DNA of 41,533 nucleotides from Colwellia sp. (GTDB taxonomy: Bacteria > Pseudomonadota > Gammaproteobacteria > Enterobacterales > Alteromonadaceae): NCBI GenBank assembly GCA_022969175.1, contig JALJPB010000039.1, positions 1 through 41,533 on the forward strand. The letters run 5' to 3'. The stretch's first letter is position 1, and every line of letters starts with the position of its first letter. Below are positions 1 to 7,073 of the stretch, piece by piece. The notes beneath the pieces were generated by a model. It searched no databases. It was not told the origin of the DNA and was given only the letters and a program-made list of their open reading frames with translations. The translations under genes and the position numbers were made by a program.

Positions 1-236
1 CTTATTTGGTTTCTAACTTGATTGTCTAATGTCCAACCTTGTGGTTTTGCTTTAGCCTCAAACCAAACGCATCCTTCTTTTACCCAGTCAGCATAAAACT
101 TAAGATCATCGTCATGTCCATACTCACAGCCACAACAATCACAAATATCATATGAACAGCGTAATTCTAAAATTGATGTATAACTTTCATCAGCTTTAAA
201 ACCGCAGATTGGACAATGATTTATCGATACACTCAC
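1..236 (-). CDS. Cysteine-rich zinc-ribbon cassette protein, 3' end missing
   Basis: Partial gene; its 3' end runs off the left edge. It starts with GTG at 236, only 12 bases after the recombination core of the attC site, and reads about 78 residues without a stop. Visible are a CPICG knuckle at residues 8-12 and a second cluster, CDCCGCEYG, near residues 31-39. Spacing and Cys content suit a small zinc-binding fold, and the protein resembles the short CPxCG/CPCC-type proteins often found in Vibrio and marine integron cassettes. Its function is unknown. The position directly behind attC and the very short leader suggest it is the next cassette in an array read on the minus strand. A different start further downstream is possible. 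Confidence 0.6.
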   Translation of the reverse strand, partial: MSVSINHCPICGFKADESYTSILELRCSYDICDCCGCEYGHDDDLKFYADWVKEGCVWFEAKAKPQGWTLDNQVRNQI

Positions 237-241
237 GAAAC

Positions 242-343
242 ACCTAACGCCGTTTTAAGCGGCAAATTGCAGTTGGCTAAAATAAGTGAGGAACGAACAA
301 AAAGCCAACTGTAATTTGTCCGACTTGAAAACTCTTGTTAGGT
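242..343 (-). other. attC recombination site (59-base element) of an integron-type cassette
   Basis: The 102-bp site is bounded by ACCTAAC (242-248) and GTTAGGT (337-343), which fit the attC core consensus RYYYAAC and GTTRRRY. Inside them, GTTTTAAGCGG (252-262) pairs with CCGACTTGAAAAC (320-332), leaving two unpaired extra bases (A323, G327). Further in, 263-278 pairs with 303-318 over 16 positions with one mismatch, leaving a 24-base loop. Imperfect dyad symmetry with extrahelical bases on one side only is the structural signature IntI integrases recognise. The extra bases lie on the side of the lipoprotein gene, so the site reads on the minus strand, in line with both flanking genes. No IntI-type integrase is visible in the window. 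Confidence 0.8.
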
Positions 344-372
344 CAATAGCACCTAAATTAGATATAAAGTAT

Positions 373-864
373 CTAATTTAACTTTCCACCGAAGTTTTGA
401 ATTATTTTTCCTGCTTCAACTTCAGAAACCGGATAAGCATTTAAATTCCATTGTAAATAAACAGTCAATCCATTATATGAGTTAAAGTCAGATCCTGTTT
501 TAGTTACGTCACCAGTTAAAACAACATAGTACTTTTCTGCCTTTTCGATGGGTAAATCAAATGTAATATCTTTACCGTCATTAGCCTTAATAAAAATAGA
601 ATTGTCTCCAACTGGAATATTTACTGCGACATAATCATTATTGGAAATAGTTGCTAATTTTATACTATTTGCAAATAAATTGATTTCTCTGAAATATGGG
701 GGGTAACTATTTCTGATAAAATATACTTGTGCTACACCATCACTAGGAGGTGTGACAGCATGCAACACTTTTGTAGTACTACAGCCTGTTACTAACGACA
801 AGCTAACTAACACCAAGCCAGATAAAATGACTCTTATTATTGTTTTGATTAGAGGAGTATGCAT
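373..864 (-). CDS. Cassette-borne lipoprotein (DUF2846-like)
   Basis: Predicted 163-aa lipoprotein. The chosen start (ATG, 864) gives a typical type II signal: a basic N-terminus, a hydrophobic stretch at about residues 8-23, and the lipobox VTGC, so Cys26 would be lipidated. The reading frame stays open further upstream from a TTG at 945, but that stretch is unlike a signal peptide and crosses the cassette boundary, so it was not used. The mature part, with AQVYFIRNS near its start and a GDNSIFIKA-type strand, resembles DUF2846-like small lipoproteins; that match is tentative. The gene lies between a core site at 877-883 and attC at 242-343, so the whole roughly 540-bp unit looks like one mobile cassette. 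No clear Shine-Dalgarno is seen. Function unknown. Confidence 0.65.
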   Translation of the reverse strand: MHTPLIKTIIRVILSGLVLVSLSLVTGCSTTKVLHAVTPPSDGVAQVYFIRNSYPPYFREINLFANSIKLATISNNDYVAVNIPVGDNSIFIKANDGKDITFDLPIEKAEKYYVVLTGDVTKTGSDFNSYNGLTVYLQWNLNAYPVSEVEAGKIIQNFGGKLN

Positions 865-876
865 ATTTATTTTAAG

Positions 877-883
877 ACCTAAC
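877..883 (-). other. Probable cassette 5' boundary (GTTRRRY core)
   Basis: On the minus strand GTTAGGT lies 13 bases before the lipoprotein start and is identical to the core at the other end of the cassette. This is where a cassette would join an attI or another attC site. No complete attC can be folded from here toward higher coordinates: no second GTTRRRY is found up to about 1010. The upstream partner is therefore either attI-like or degenerate. Two direct copies of AGTAACTC (905-912, 936-943) lie beside it. Confidence 0.45.
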
Positions 884-1000
884 AGCTTATTATGTAGACG
901 TCTCAGTAACTCCCATCTACTTGATTGCTGAATAAAGTAACTCAATATTCTTTAATTTCAAAGTCTTATTATATAGTTACAGGTGTTTATTATGGGTAGC

Positions 1001-1036
1001 TCAGGTTATTACTGATACGTCTCAGTAATAACCTGA
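1001..1036. repeat. Perfect 15-bp inverted repeat, copy B of the TCAGTAA family
   Basis: Arms 1001-1015 and 1022-1036 are perfectly complementary (TCAGGTTATTACTGA and its reverse complement) with a six-base loop, TACGTC. Loop plus right arm reads ACGTCTCAGTAAT, nearly the same as 898-910 and 1112-1124. The arms are longer than needed for a terminator and no T-tract follows. Confidence 0.8.
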
Positions 1037-1098
1037 TAAGAATAACACATTAATTACATTACTTTCAGTTACTTAAAGAGAATATCGTACTGGTCGAC

Positions 1099-1128
1099 GT
1101 GTGTTACTGAGACTTCTCAGTAACACAC
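1099..1128. repeat. Perfect 13-bp inverted repeat, copy C of the TCAGTAA family
   Basis: Arms 1099-1111 (GTGTGTTACTGAG) and 1116-1128 are perfectly complementary around the four-base loop ACTT. The inner part matches copy B and the half copy at 898-910, while the outer arms differ but stay complementary. That pattern suggests the pairing itself is kept, for example for protein binding or single-strand folding. Confidence 0.8.
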
Positions 1129-1268
1129 ATGATTTATTCATTAGAAAATATAGGGAAAAAGATTAATTGCTAGTGTCAGCAATGCGCACCAAGAAGTCAT
1201 TAGCATTGGATGAATCAGAATCCAAAATTTATTCAATCGAAGTATTGCTGTGAGGTTAACTTTCACCA

Positions 1269-2366
1269 CTAAACAGGCATAATCCCTATTGCATCAACTG
1301 CCTCTTTTAAAGCAGTTAAATTAACTGTTTTCCCATAACGATCGTAAGTGATATTGCCGTTACTGTGGCCAAGGATTTGAGCCGCATATTGACTAGCCAC
1401 GCCAGCCTGTTTTAACTCACTGGCAACAGTGTGTCGTAAGGAGTGAAAATCAACCTCTGCTTTTTCTCCCTTAATATCAGACTTATATGGATTGTTATGG
1501 CTAAACCACCTACTTCCTTTATGGCTATAGCTCCCTTTAACGGGTTTCCATTCATGAAATAAACGTTTTTCAATACAGTTACCAACCCAATCAAGTAAAC
1601 CTAACTCTACAAGCTTAGGGTGCGTAGGAATAGAGCGGCTTGCATTATCCGTTTTAAGGATCTCACCACGAATATGAATAACATCAGTTGTCACATCTTC
1701 TGGCTTAAGCTGACATATCTCATTCATTCTTGCTCCCGTATAGCGGCCAATCATTATTAACCAATAACGAATATCATTATTGCCATAACGTTCAGCAAGC
1801 TTGAATAACTCTTTTAACTGTTCAGAGGTATATGCTTTACGCCCTTCTGAAATATTTTTCTTCTTCTCGATGACCTTCAAGCCTTCAAAAGGATTCACTG
1901 TTATCAAAGCATTATTGGCAAGTACCCAACGAAAAAATGCATTAAAGTATTTGAGATAGCGATTGAAGGTAGTTACTGTTTTAACTGCCAAGATAGATGC
2001 CTTCAACTCAATAGCAATTACTCTGGTAATGATTCCTTTAGGTAGAAAACCTAATGAACTCTCAATACGTGTATATTCCCTAGCGCACCACCTACTACCA
2101 TTTTCGTCTAGATAGGCTTTGATTAACTTAGAAGTTGAGGGTAAGTCCTCATTAACTGTCAAAGCGGTACTATTAGGTGTTATGGGGTTGTACTTAGGTG
2201 AGATTGCAGTGTCATTTAGTGCTGGCGTAGTGCCAAACAGAGTAAAACTTAATTTTCTAAAAGCTTCTTTCTTACAGCGGGTACGTAAAGATTTCCAAAG
2301 GTTGTTATTTCGGTAGTAATAAATACCATTACGGATATATAAATGAGGGATATTAGCTGACTTCAT
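1269..2366 (-). CDS. Tyrosine recombinase (phage-type integrase) of an ffs-inserted island
   Basis: Site-specific tyrosine recombinase, 365 aa from the chosen start. The frame is open back to 2507, but that part runs through the 4.5S RNA gene. The ATG at 2366 has a good ribosome binding site (GGAG, 7 bases upstream) and begins just before the LYIRNGIYYYR strand typical of phage-like integrase N-termini. The C-terminal catalytic set is complete: TGARMNEICQL (first Arg), a Lys in the ILKTDNASRS hairpin, HSLRHTVASEL (His-x-x-Arg), LGHSNGNITYDRYGK (His and the Tyr nucleophile). It lacks the extra alpha-helical insert of integron integrases as far as can be seen. A recombinase gene placed right after the 3' end of a conserved RNA gene usually means that gene carries the attachment site, so it probably drives insertion into ffs. 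Confidence 0.85.
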   Translation of the reverse strand: MKSANIPHLYIRNGIYYYRNNNLWKSLRTRCKKEAFRKLSFTLFGTTPALNDTAISPKYNPITPNSTALTVNEDLPSTSKLIKAYLDENGSRWCAREYTRIESSLGFLPKGIITRVIAIELKASILAVKTVTTFNRYLKYFNAFFRWVLANNALITVNPFEGLKVIEKKKNISEGRKAYTSEQLKELFKLAERYGNNDIRYWLIMIGRYTGARMNEICQLKPEDVTTDVIHIRGEILKTDNASRSIPTHPKLVELGLLDWVGNCIEKRLFHEWKPVKGSYSHKGSRWFSHNNPYKSDIKGEKAEVDFHSLRHTVASELKQAGVASQYAAQILGHSNGNITYDRYGKTVNLTALKEAVDAIGIMPV

Positions 2367-2428
2367 TGTAGCACTCCATGTAGCAAAATTGCTAAAAGGC
2401 GTGTAAGTCATTGAATTAATAGTAGATT

Positions 2429-2541
2429 GGTGGCAACCCAAACAGCCACACTTCGGCACATGAGTCGTCTGCTGCGGTTGCTTCCTTCCGGACCTGGCCG
2501 AGTTCACAGAGTATCATTGCGAAGGGACCGAAAGGGTCACC
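2429..2541 (-). ncRNA. ffs: 4.5S RNA, RNA part of the signal recognition particle
   Basis: The minus strand carries the invariant SRP core: AGGTCCGGAAGGAAGCA with the GGAA tetraloop, then the symmetric internal-loop strand around GCAGCAGACGA. Terminal sequences GGTGACCC (5') and GGGTTGCCACC (3') can pair to close the hairpin, giving about 113 nt, close to the 114 nt of E. coli 4.5S RNA. The RNA binds Ffh and targets nascent membrane proteins to FtsY. The 3' end looks intact although a recombinase gene follows it, as expected if an integrating element rebuilds the end of its target. The ends are inferred from pairing, so they may be off by a few bases. Confidence 0.93.
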
Positions 2542-2594
2542 ATAACGCTTGTAGAAATCAAAACATCTTAAAAGATATAATGATTACGGCGCGG

Positions 2595-2623
2595 ATTATC
2601 GCTAATCAATTACCGAGATGCAA
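2595..2623 (-). promoter_or_regulatory. Sigma-70 promoter of ffs
   Basis: On the minus strand TTGCAT (2618-2623) and GATAAT (2595-2600) are spaced by 17 bp. The GC-rich stretch CCGCGCC follows the -10 box, a discriminator of the kind found at growth-rate-controlled stable-RNA promoters. Transcription would start roughly 45 nt before the mature RNA, leaving a 5' leader for processing. Confidence 0.6.
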
Positions 2624-2639
2624 GTACTTGTTTTGATAT

Positions 2640-3224
2640 TTAAACTGCTTGTGGTTTTTTTGCACAAACTCCAACAAAATTTAGTTTAAAGCGCACCAAC
2701 TCTTCATCTATATCGTCACCAATGTAGCTAGAAGATAATAAAGTAATTTCTTTTTTTCTATAATCCAAACTCACTGGTACCACAGGTACTTTTGCTTGTG
2801 ACGCAATAAGTAAAAACCCCTTCTTCCACTCAATTGTTTTACTTCGAGTTCCTTCTGGAGCTATAGCTAAAATGAGCTGTTCCTGTTGTTCAAACTGCTG
2901 GACCATTTGAGCAATAACGCCCTGTTTACTGCTTCGATGAATCGCAATACCACCTAAACGAATCAAAATCCCTTTAATTGGCCAAATAAAAATTGCATCT
3001 TTACCCATGAACTTAACTCGTAAATTAAGTGCTAACATAACAGCAACACAGATCACAAAGTCCCAATTAGAGGTATGAGGTGCGATCGCCATCACAAACT
3101 TTTTATTTGCCGGTAATTCACCAGCGATTTTCCAACCTAATGTTTTTAGAATAAATAAACCAACCCATTTAGATAATCCTCCTCTTGCACGAGGTACACA
3201 CGGTGAAATGTTTGGAATCAACAC
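2640..3224 (-). CDS. Lysophospholipid acyltransferase family protein (PlsC-like)
   Basis: A 194-aa member of the 1-acylglycerol-3-phosphate acyltransferase superfamily. Motif I appears as APHTSNWD at residues 48-55 (consensus HxxxxD), the block with RSSKQG follows near residue 98, and the EGTR motif sits in APEGTRS near 124. These suit transfer of an acyl chain to a glycerolipid or related acceptor at the inner membrane. The protein is shorter than classical PlsC (about 245 aa) and its acceptor is not known. The start is GTG, preceded by GAGGT at good distance. It lies 14 bases after a DUF3014 gene on the same strand, so the two are probably co-transcribed. Confidence 0.8.
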   Translation of the reverse strand: MLIPNISPCVPRARGGLSKWVGLFILKTLGWKIAGELPANKKFVMAIAPHTSNWDFVICVAVMLALNLRVKFMGKDAIFIWPIKGILIRLGGIAIHRSSKQGVIAQMVQQFEQQEQLILAIAPEGTRSKTIEWKKGFLLIASQAKVPVVPVSLDYRKKEITLLSSSYIGDDIDEELVRFKLNFVGVCAKKPQAV

Positions 3225-3238
3225 TATCTTGACCTCAG

Positions 3239-4114
3239 TTATGGAGACGTTTTTTCATCTAATTTTTCACTAAACTCTAGTAATATAGATTTAATAATCA
3301 AAACATTCTCTTTGCCTATGCGCAATAATAACTTGTCGACATCATCTAATGCTTCAATTTCAGCATCTTGATACTTATACATCACACTCGGTCTGATTAC
3401 TTTTAAAGGTGCCTTAGGCATTTCGGCATCGAGAATTCGAGTGATTGCACTTTGTAAAGTATAGGTAAAGTCATCATCAGGGTAACCTAATTCAACATAT
3501 GCTTGGTCAACAAGTGGTTTAACTTCTAGATACCATTTAACTAAGCTATCACTTTCAATTGACCTTAATAATTCAATATATAAGCTGAACCTCTTTTCTA
3601 ACTGAACATCCCATTCCCATTGCTGCTGATTATTTTCATCAAACATTTGAGTTTCTAGTGCCGAAAAAGCAATATTAGGAGAAACTAATGGGCTGTAGTT
3701 GTACGCTAAAATACCTTGCGAAAAGTTATCAGTAAAAACTACCAGACGCCTAATCATGTCGTCATCAATCACTAATTTTAATAGCTCTTTTCGCCAAGTT
3801 AATGAAGGCAGTTTTTCTCTTAGCCATTCATCACTGTTATCTAATGTTGGCAGAGGATTGGTTTCCACTAGCTCTATAGCTGGCTCTGTAATCTCTTCAA
3901 GATCTTGTGTATCAATGACTATGACCTCAGGCTTAGTAATTACCTCTTTAAGAACCGGCTGTTGTACGATCTCTTTAACAGTAGCTTTGGGCGGCGGCAC
4001 TTTGTCTGACATGTAAAACCATAGAGACAAAACTATAATAACAACTATTATCAGGCCTATTAATAACCAAGAGCTTGATTTGTCATGATTTCCAACTGAT
4101 TCTGAATTTTCCAT
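3239..4114 (-). CDS. DUF3014 domain-containing membrane-anchored protein
   Basis: A 291-aa protein with a single transmembrane helix at about residues 15-33 and a charged, Pro- and Glu-rich linker to about residue 85. The conserved domain follows, with the stretches WLREKLPSLTWRKELLKL and RRLVVFTDNFSQG that mark DUF3014. The topology suggests a signal-anchor protein with its domain in the periplasm. The biochemical role of DUF3014 is unknown. It probably forms a two-gene unit with the downstream acyltransferase. Confidence 0.75.
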   Translation of the reverse strand: MENSESVGNHDKSSSWLLIGLIIVVIIVLSLWFYMSDKVPPPKATVKEIVQQPVLKEVITKPEVIVIDTQDLEEITEPAIELVETNPLPTLDNSDEWLREKLPSLTWRKELLKLVIDDDMIRRLVVFTDNFSQGILAYNYSPLVSPNIAFSALETQMFDENNQQQWEWDVQLEKRFSLYIELLRSIESDSLVKWYLEVKPLVDQAYVELGYPDDDFTYTLQSAITRILDAEMPKAPLKVIRPSVMYKYQDAEIEALDDVDKLLLRIGKENVLIIKSILLEFSEKLDEKTSP

Positions 4115-4309
4115 ATAGTCCTATTTGCTGGCTAAAAAGAGATAACGAATATACATGCCAAGTGAAAAGTAAATGAATAAGAGACGAAAGACTATTGCAA
4201 CGCTTTTTATTAATTGTTGCAAGTACTAAAGCAAAATATTTTGTAAATATTTGCAATGAGGGTATATATAAGAAAAACTAAGAAAGGTGAGCTAACTAGA
4301 AACAACAAT

Positions 4310-4349
4310 ACACTTGTGAGAGCTAAGGGAGAATAGCGCGCACAAGTGT
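4310..4349 (-). terminator. Weak hairpin after the YggN-family gene
   Basis: ACACTTGTG (4310-4318) and its complement (4341-4349) form a 9-bp stem with a 22-base loop. On the minus strand it follows the gene's stop by about 30 bases and precedes TATTGTTGTTTC, which is only moderately T-rich. A terminator is plausible but not firm. Confidence 0.35.
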
Positions 4350-4379
4350 TGTTACTGATTTGGCTAAAAGGCCTGAACG

Positions 4380-5189
4380 TTATATTTTGTTTTTATGTTG
4401 TGAATGTGTTTGCGATGCCGTTATTACATTAATTGCTGATAGCTCAGAAATATTACCTTGAAGCTCTGCTTCTAATGCATCAATTTTTACAACTGAAGCG
4501 CATAACGCTTGTGCACGTTGTTCAAACTCTTGTGCACGGGTTTCCATTTCATGTTCCATTTTTTCACCAAAACTTTCCATGCGTGTTTCAAAAGTTCCGG
4601 TATTACCGCCTGAAGACAACAATTCTTTACCAACAGCAATCAATAATGTTCCCATAGAGTTTTGAACCGCTTTTTCAACAACCTCTTCAATACGTGACTC
4701 AAAGTCTTCACCAAAGATTTCATCGCCATCAATACCATTTTCATCGATATAAAAACCTCGCTCAACAGAAAGATATTCATCAACTTGTTGATGAATAATA
4801 TTTAATTCTGCTGAAATTTCTTTACCAATATGATTATCTTCACCTAACAACTCATTAAACGCCATATTAACGCCATCGGATGCAAGAGTGATGGCGTCTA
4901 AAGCAATGTCTTTTACTTCAGGGACAACAGCTCTGATGCTTGTTGAGTACTCAGTGATCATAGACTGCTGACTGCTATTTAAATCAATAGCTTTTCCATC
5001 AACAATTAGCACTTCATCATTTATTATTTTATATAAACTGTTTTTATCACTATCTAAAAACTCGATGCTTTTTGTTGAAATTTTGACACCGGATTCAAGT
5101 TCTACATTACAGCTATCGTGTGCATATACCTTTGGCATTGAAAGGCTTGTTGCTAGTACTAACGCAGAAATGGTAAAAATATTTTTCAT
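4380..5189 (-). CDS. yggN: YggN-family (DUF2884) secreted protein
   Basis: A 269-aa exported protein. The Sec signal peptide spans residues 1-23 (MKNIFTISALVLATSLSMP..., cleavage after VYA). The mature N-terminus, CNVELESGVKIS, is typical of the DUF2884/YggN family, followed by a long helical region rich in Glu (about 120-245) with a stretch, MESFGEKMEHEMETRAQEF, likely to form a coiled coil. The family is periplasmic and of unknown function. It stands alone, about 265 bp from the DUF3014 gene. Symbol assigned by family resemblance to E. coli yggN. Confidence 0.75.
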   Translation of the reverse strand: MKNIFTISALVLATSLSMPKVYAHDSCNVELESGVKISTKSIEFLDSDKNSLYKIINDEVLIVDGKAIDLNSSQQSMITEYSTSIRAVVPEVKDIALDAITLASDGVNMAFNELLGEDNHIGKEISAELNIIHQQVDEYLSVERGFYIDENGIDGDEIFGEDFESRIEEVVEKAVQNSMGTLLIAVGKELLSSGGNTGTFETRMESFGEKMEHEMETRAQEFEQRAQALCASVVKIDALEAELQGNISELSAINVITASQTHSQHKNKI

Positions 5190-5330
5190 GCTATATCCTT
5201 AATAATATAAATAATTTCTAGTTTTAATTATAATAGATAGTACAAAAGTGATGCCAAGTTTGAAATTAAAATAAAATCTATATATAACAACAACTTAATT
5301 AAAAAGTATTTTTACTTTAGTATATAAATG

Positions 5331-5365
5331 TAGGCAAAAACACTAAATCATCGTTGTTTTGCCTA
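5331..5365. repeat. Inverted repeat TAGGCAAAA ... TTTTGCCTA
   Basis: Arms 5331-5339 and 5357-5365 are perfectly complementary over 9 bp with a 17-base loop. It lies 45 bases past the stop of the 65-aa gene and could end its transcript, but no T-run follows on the minus strand. The rest of 5190-5410 is very AT-rich and shows nothing else. Confidence 0.35.
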
Positions 5366-5410
5366 ATATTTCAGAAATATAAGGAGATAGTGCTTAAGAA
5401 TCAATTATTC

Positions 5411-5608
5411 TTACTGGGAAAGTTTACGTATTTCAGAAAACTGAAAAGCCATATCAGGGCTCACCGAATTATTTTTCATGTATTCTTGAAAAGCACTAAT
5501 GAGTAACCTTAATTGAACCAAATCAGAACTATTAGCCTCATCATTATGAAATTTAACGGCTAAACTAGACAATTTTTTTAAATATGATTTCGTTAAGTGT
5601 ATTTCCAT
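5411..5608 (-). CDS. Orphan 65-aa protein behind a candidate riboswitch
   Basis: Small, mostly helical, charged protein (MEIHLTKSYLKKLSSLAVK...), with no signal peptide or transmembrane segment and no family I recognise. The ATG at 5608 has a weak GGAT about 9 bases upstream. Support for the gene comes mainly from context: a promoter at 5781-5808 and a structured RNA at 5698-5772 lie in front of it on the same strand, leaving a 90-base link to the start. If that RNA is a c-di-GMP aptamer, this would be a c-di-GMP-controlled gene. It could be non-coding. Confidence 0.5.
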   Translation of the reverse strand: MEIHLTKSYLKKLSSLAVKFHNDEANSSDLVQLRLLISAFQEYMKNNSVSPDMAFQFSEIRKLSQ

Positions 5609-5697
5609 TTTTTAACATCCAATTGTTTTTATTATATTTTTTAGAACAATGAAGGCTTATAAAGGACGTTAAAAATTACATAACAGATGATATAATT

Positions 5698-5772
5698 TGT
5701 AGCCCAGCCATCATAGGTTTCCCCGTAGATCTGTAGTTTTGCGCGAATATCTTTTCAGATACCTTGCCAGAT
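5698..5772 (-). promoter_or_regulatory. Candidate c-di-GMP-I (GEMM-I-like) riboswitch aptamer
   Basis: On the minus strand the order of elements matches the GEMM-I plan. First comes GGCAA (5764-5768). A stem follows, GGTATCT/AGATATT, closed by a GAAA tetraloop, and then the conserved GCGCAAA linker. A second hairpin follows, in which CAG-ATC pairs with GAT-(GG)-CTG and inner TA/GG pairs close the GGAAA loop. It ends with TGGCTGGGCTAC, like the family's GGGTTACC end. The closing P1 helix is poor in my pairing, which lowers confidence. A promoter whose start would fall right at the aptamer's 5' edge supports a leader RNA. Downstream is the 65-aa gene. Confidence 0.5.
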
Positions 5773-5780
5773 GAAAAATC

Positions 5781-5808
5781 ATTCTACACAAAACGTTATG
5801 AAAGACAA
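5781..5808 (-). promoter_or_regulatory. Sigma-70-like promoter for the riboswitch transcript
   Basis: TTGTCT (5803-5808) and TAGAAT (5781-5786) on the minus strand, 16 bp apart. The expected start near 5774 coincides with the beginning of the structured RNA. Confidence 0.5.
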
Positions 5809-5854
5809 CACTTTGTAATAAAACATTTCATTAAAATGAAAAACACCTGCAGAT

Positions 5855-7066
5855 TTAATAGTTAATTTGTTGCATCTCAAATAAACGAGAACGACATCGA
5901 GCGAACTCAAATGCTAATTGCTGACCTTGGTACAAGTGTTCGATATCAACTTCAGCACTAACTATTAATTTCACTTTTTGATCATAAAGCTCATCAACTA
6001 GAGCAATGAATCGCCTTGCTTCATCATCAAGATGTCTAAGTTGTCCCATCAGCACCCCTTTTCGCTGATAGCTGTCTTCAACACCAGAAAAAACGGCAGG
6101 AATTAGCTCACCGCTAAATTGTGGTACGTTGGAGAGCAATATAGTGTCAAACTGATCTGCTAGGGAAATATAATCTCTCTGGCTTCGAGGGCCCGAGCAC
6201 AAAGCATAAAAATCAAAGTAAATAATTCTGTCAACTCTGGCCACGAAATTAATGACTCGGTGGTTTATATTAATAACTCCAGCGAAAATATCATTTAACA
6301 AGGTTAATTCAATGAAGCGCTCTTTCAAATAGTGGCTATATTTTGATGAAGGATAGACATAATTTCGATAACCCTTAGTAGGTGCTTCGAGTTTTTTAAC
6401 AGAATTCTTACCGCCATAATTGAGGCTCGTAATACGATGATCTACATCTCCGTTAATAGATATAATCTGGCAGTTTTGGCTAAGCAGTGAGATTGTGGGT
6501 AGGAATAATTCTCTTTGCAGACCATTGCGATAAAGGTCCTCTGGCTCACAGTTAGAAGTAGTTACTAGAGTGATCCCTTCTTTAAATAATGATTTAAGTA
6601 GGCCAGAAATTAGCATAGCATCACCAATGTCAGAGATAAAAAACTCATCAAAACAGAGAACATCAACATTTTCCGCCCATCTTTTTGCTATATTTTTTAA
6701 AGGGTCATCTCTATTAATCTGATTTTTAGAACTGTTTTTTGATATCTCATTAAGCTGCTGATGAACACTCTCCATGAAACGATGAAAGTGAATTCGTTGC
6801 TTCTTCTCAATAACTAAATGTTGATAAAACAAGTCCATCAACATTGTTTTGCCACGCCCTACTCTGCCATGAAAATAAACGCCCTTAATATTTCCTTTGC
6901 TACGATGACGTTTATTGAATTTATACCACCAAGATTTTTTAACAGCCTCTTCTATTATCAGCTCTGTGGTTAAATCACAAAGCGTATTAACCGCTGTCTG
7001 TTGGGCTACATCATATGTCAGCTTTTTAGTATTAACGAGTTGTTGATACGCTTTCTTAATTTGCAT
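5855..7066 (-). CDS. zapE: Cell division ATPase ZapE (AFG1/YhcM family)
   Basis: 403-aa P-loop ATPase. Walker A is GRVGRGKT at residues 67-74 and Walker B DVLCFDEFFI at about 135-144. The conserved HFHRFM stretch at 93-98 and the C-terminal SxYQRKGVLMGQL-like region are typical of the AFG1/ZapE family. In E. coli ZapE associates with the Z-ring and is needed for division under stress such as low oxygen or heat; length is close to the usual 375 aa. It lies 7 bases behind dbpA, so the two are probably co-transcribed. The rather unrelated pairing is noted, not explained. Only lightly conserved outside the ATPase core. Confidence 0.88.
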   Translation of the reverse strand: MQIKKAYQQLVNTKKLTYDVAQQTAVNTLCDLTTELIIEEAVKKSWWYKFNKRHRSKGNIKGVYFHGRVGRGKTMLMDLFYQHLVIEKKQRIHFHRFMESVHQQLNEISKNSSKNQINRDDPLKNIAKRWAENVDVLCFDEFFISDIGDAMLISGLLKSLFKEGITLVTTSNCEPEDLYRNGLQRELFLPTISLLSQNCQIISINGDVDHRITSLNYGGKNSVKKLEAPTKGYRNYVYPSSKYSHYLKERFIELTLLNDIFAGVININHRVINFVARVDRIIYFDFYALCSGPRSQRDYISLADQFDTILLSNVPQFSGELIPAVFSGVEDSYQRKGVLMGQLRHLDDEARRFIALVDELYDQKVKLIVSAEVDIEHLYQGQQLAFEFARCRSRLFEMQQINY

Positions 7067-7073
7067 AACTAAA

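Larger units (their letters stand above)
946..1268. other. Gene-free stretch between cassette and recombinase, rich in inverted repeats
   Basis: No convincing gene is seen on either strand. The stretch holds two perfect hairpins (1001-1036, 1099-1128) that share the core TTACTGA/TCAGTAA, and a smaller stem ATTGCT/AGCAAT near 1165-1182. A half copy of the same core, TCTCAGTAAC, lies at 901-910 by the cassette boundary. Neither large hairpin is followed by a T-run on either strand, so these do not look like ordinary terminators. Confidence 0.6.

Noticed and set aside
865..945. N-terminal extension of the lipoprotein from a TTG at 945
   Set aside because: It crosses the cassette core site and would bury the lipoprotein signal.
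1269..2366. The tyrosine recombinase as an integron integrase (IntI)
   Set aside because: Its N-terminus is phage-type and I see no IntI-specific insert; it also points in the same direction as the cassettes, unlike most integrons.
2367..2507. N-terminal extension of the recombinase from the GTG at 2507
   Set aside because: It is encoded by the 4.5S RNA gene; the ATG at 2366 has a good ribosome binding site.
3699..4016. 105-codon open frame on the plus strand opposite the DUF3014 gene
   Set aside because: Antisense shadow rich in Ser and Thr with no start context.
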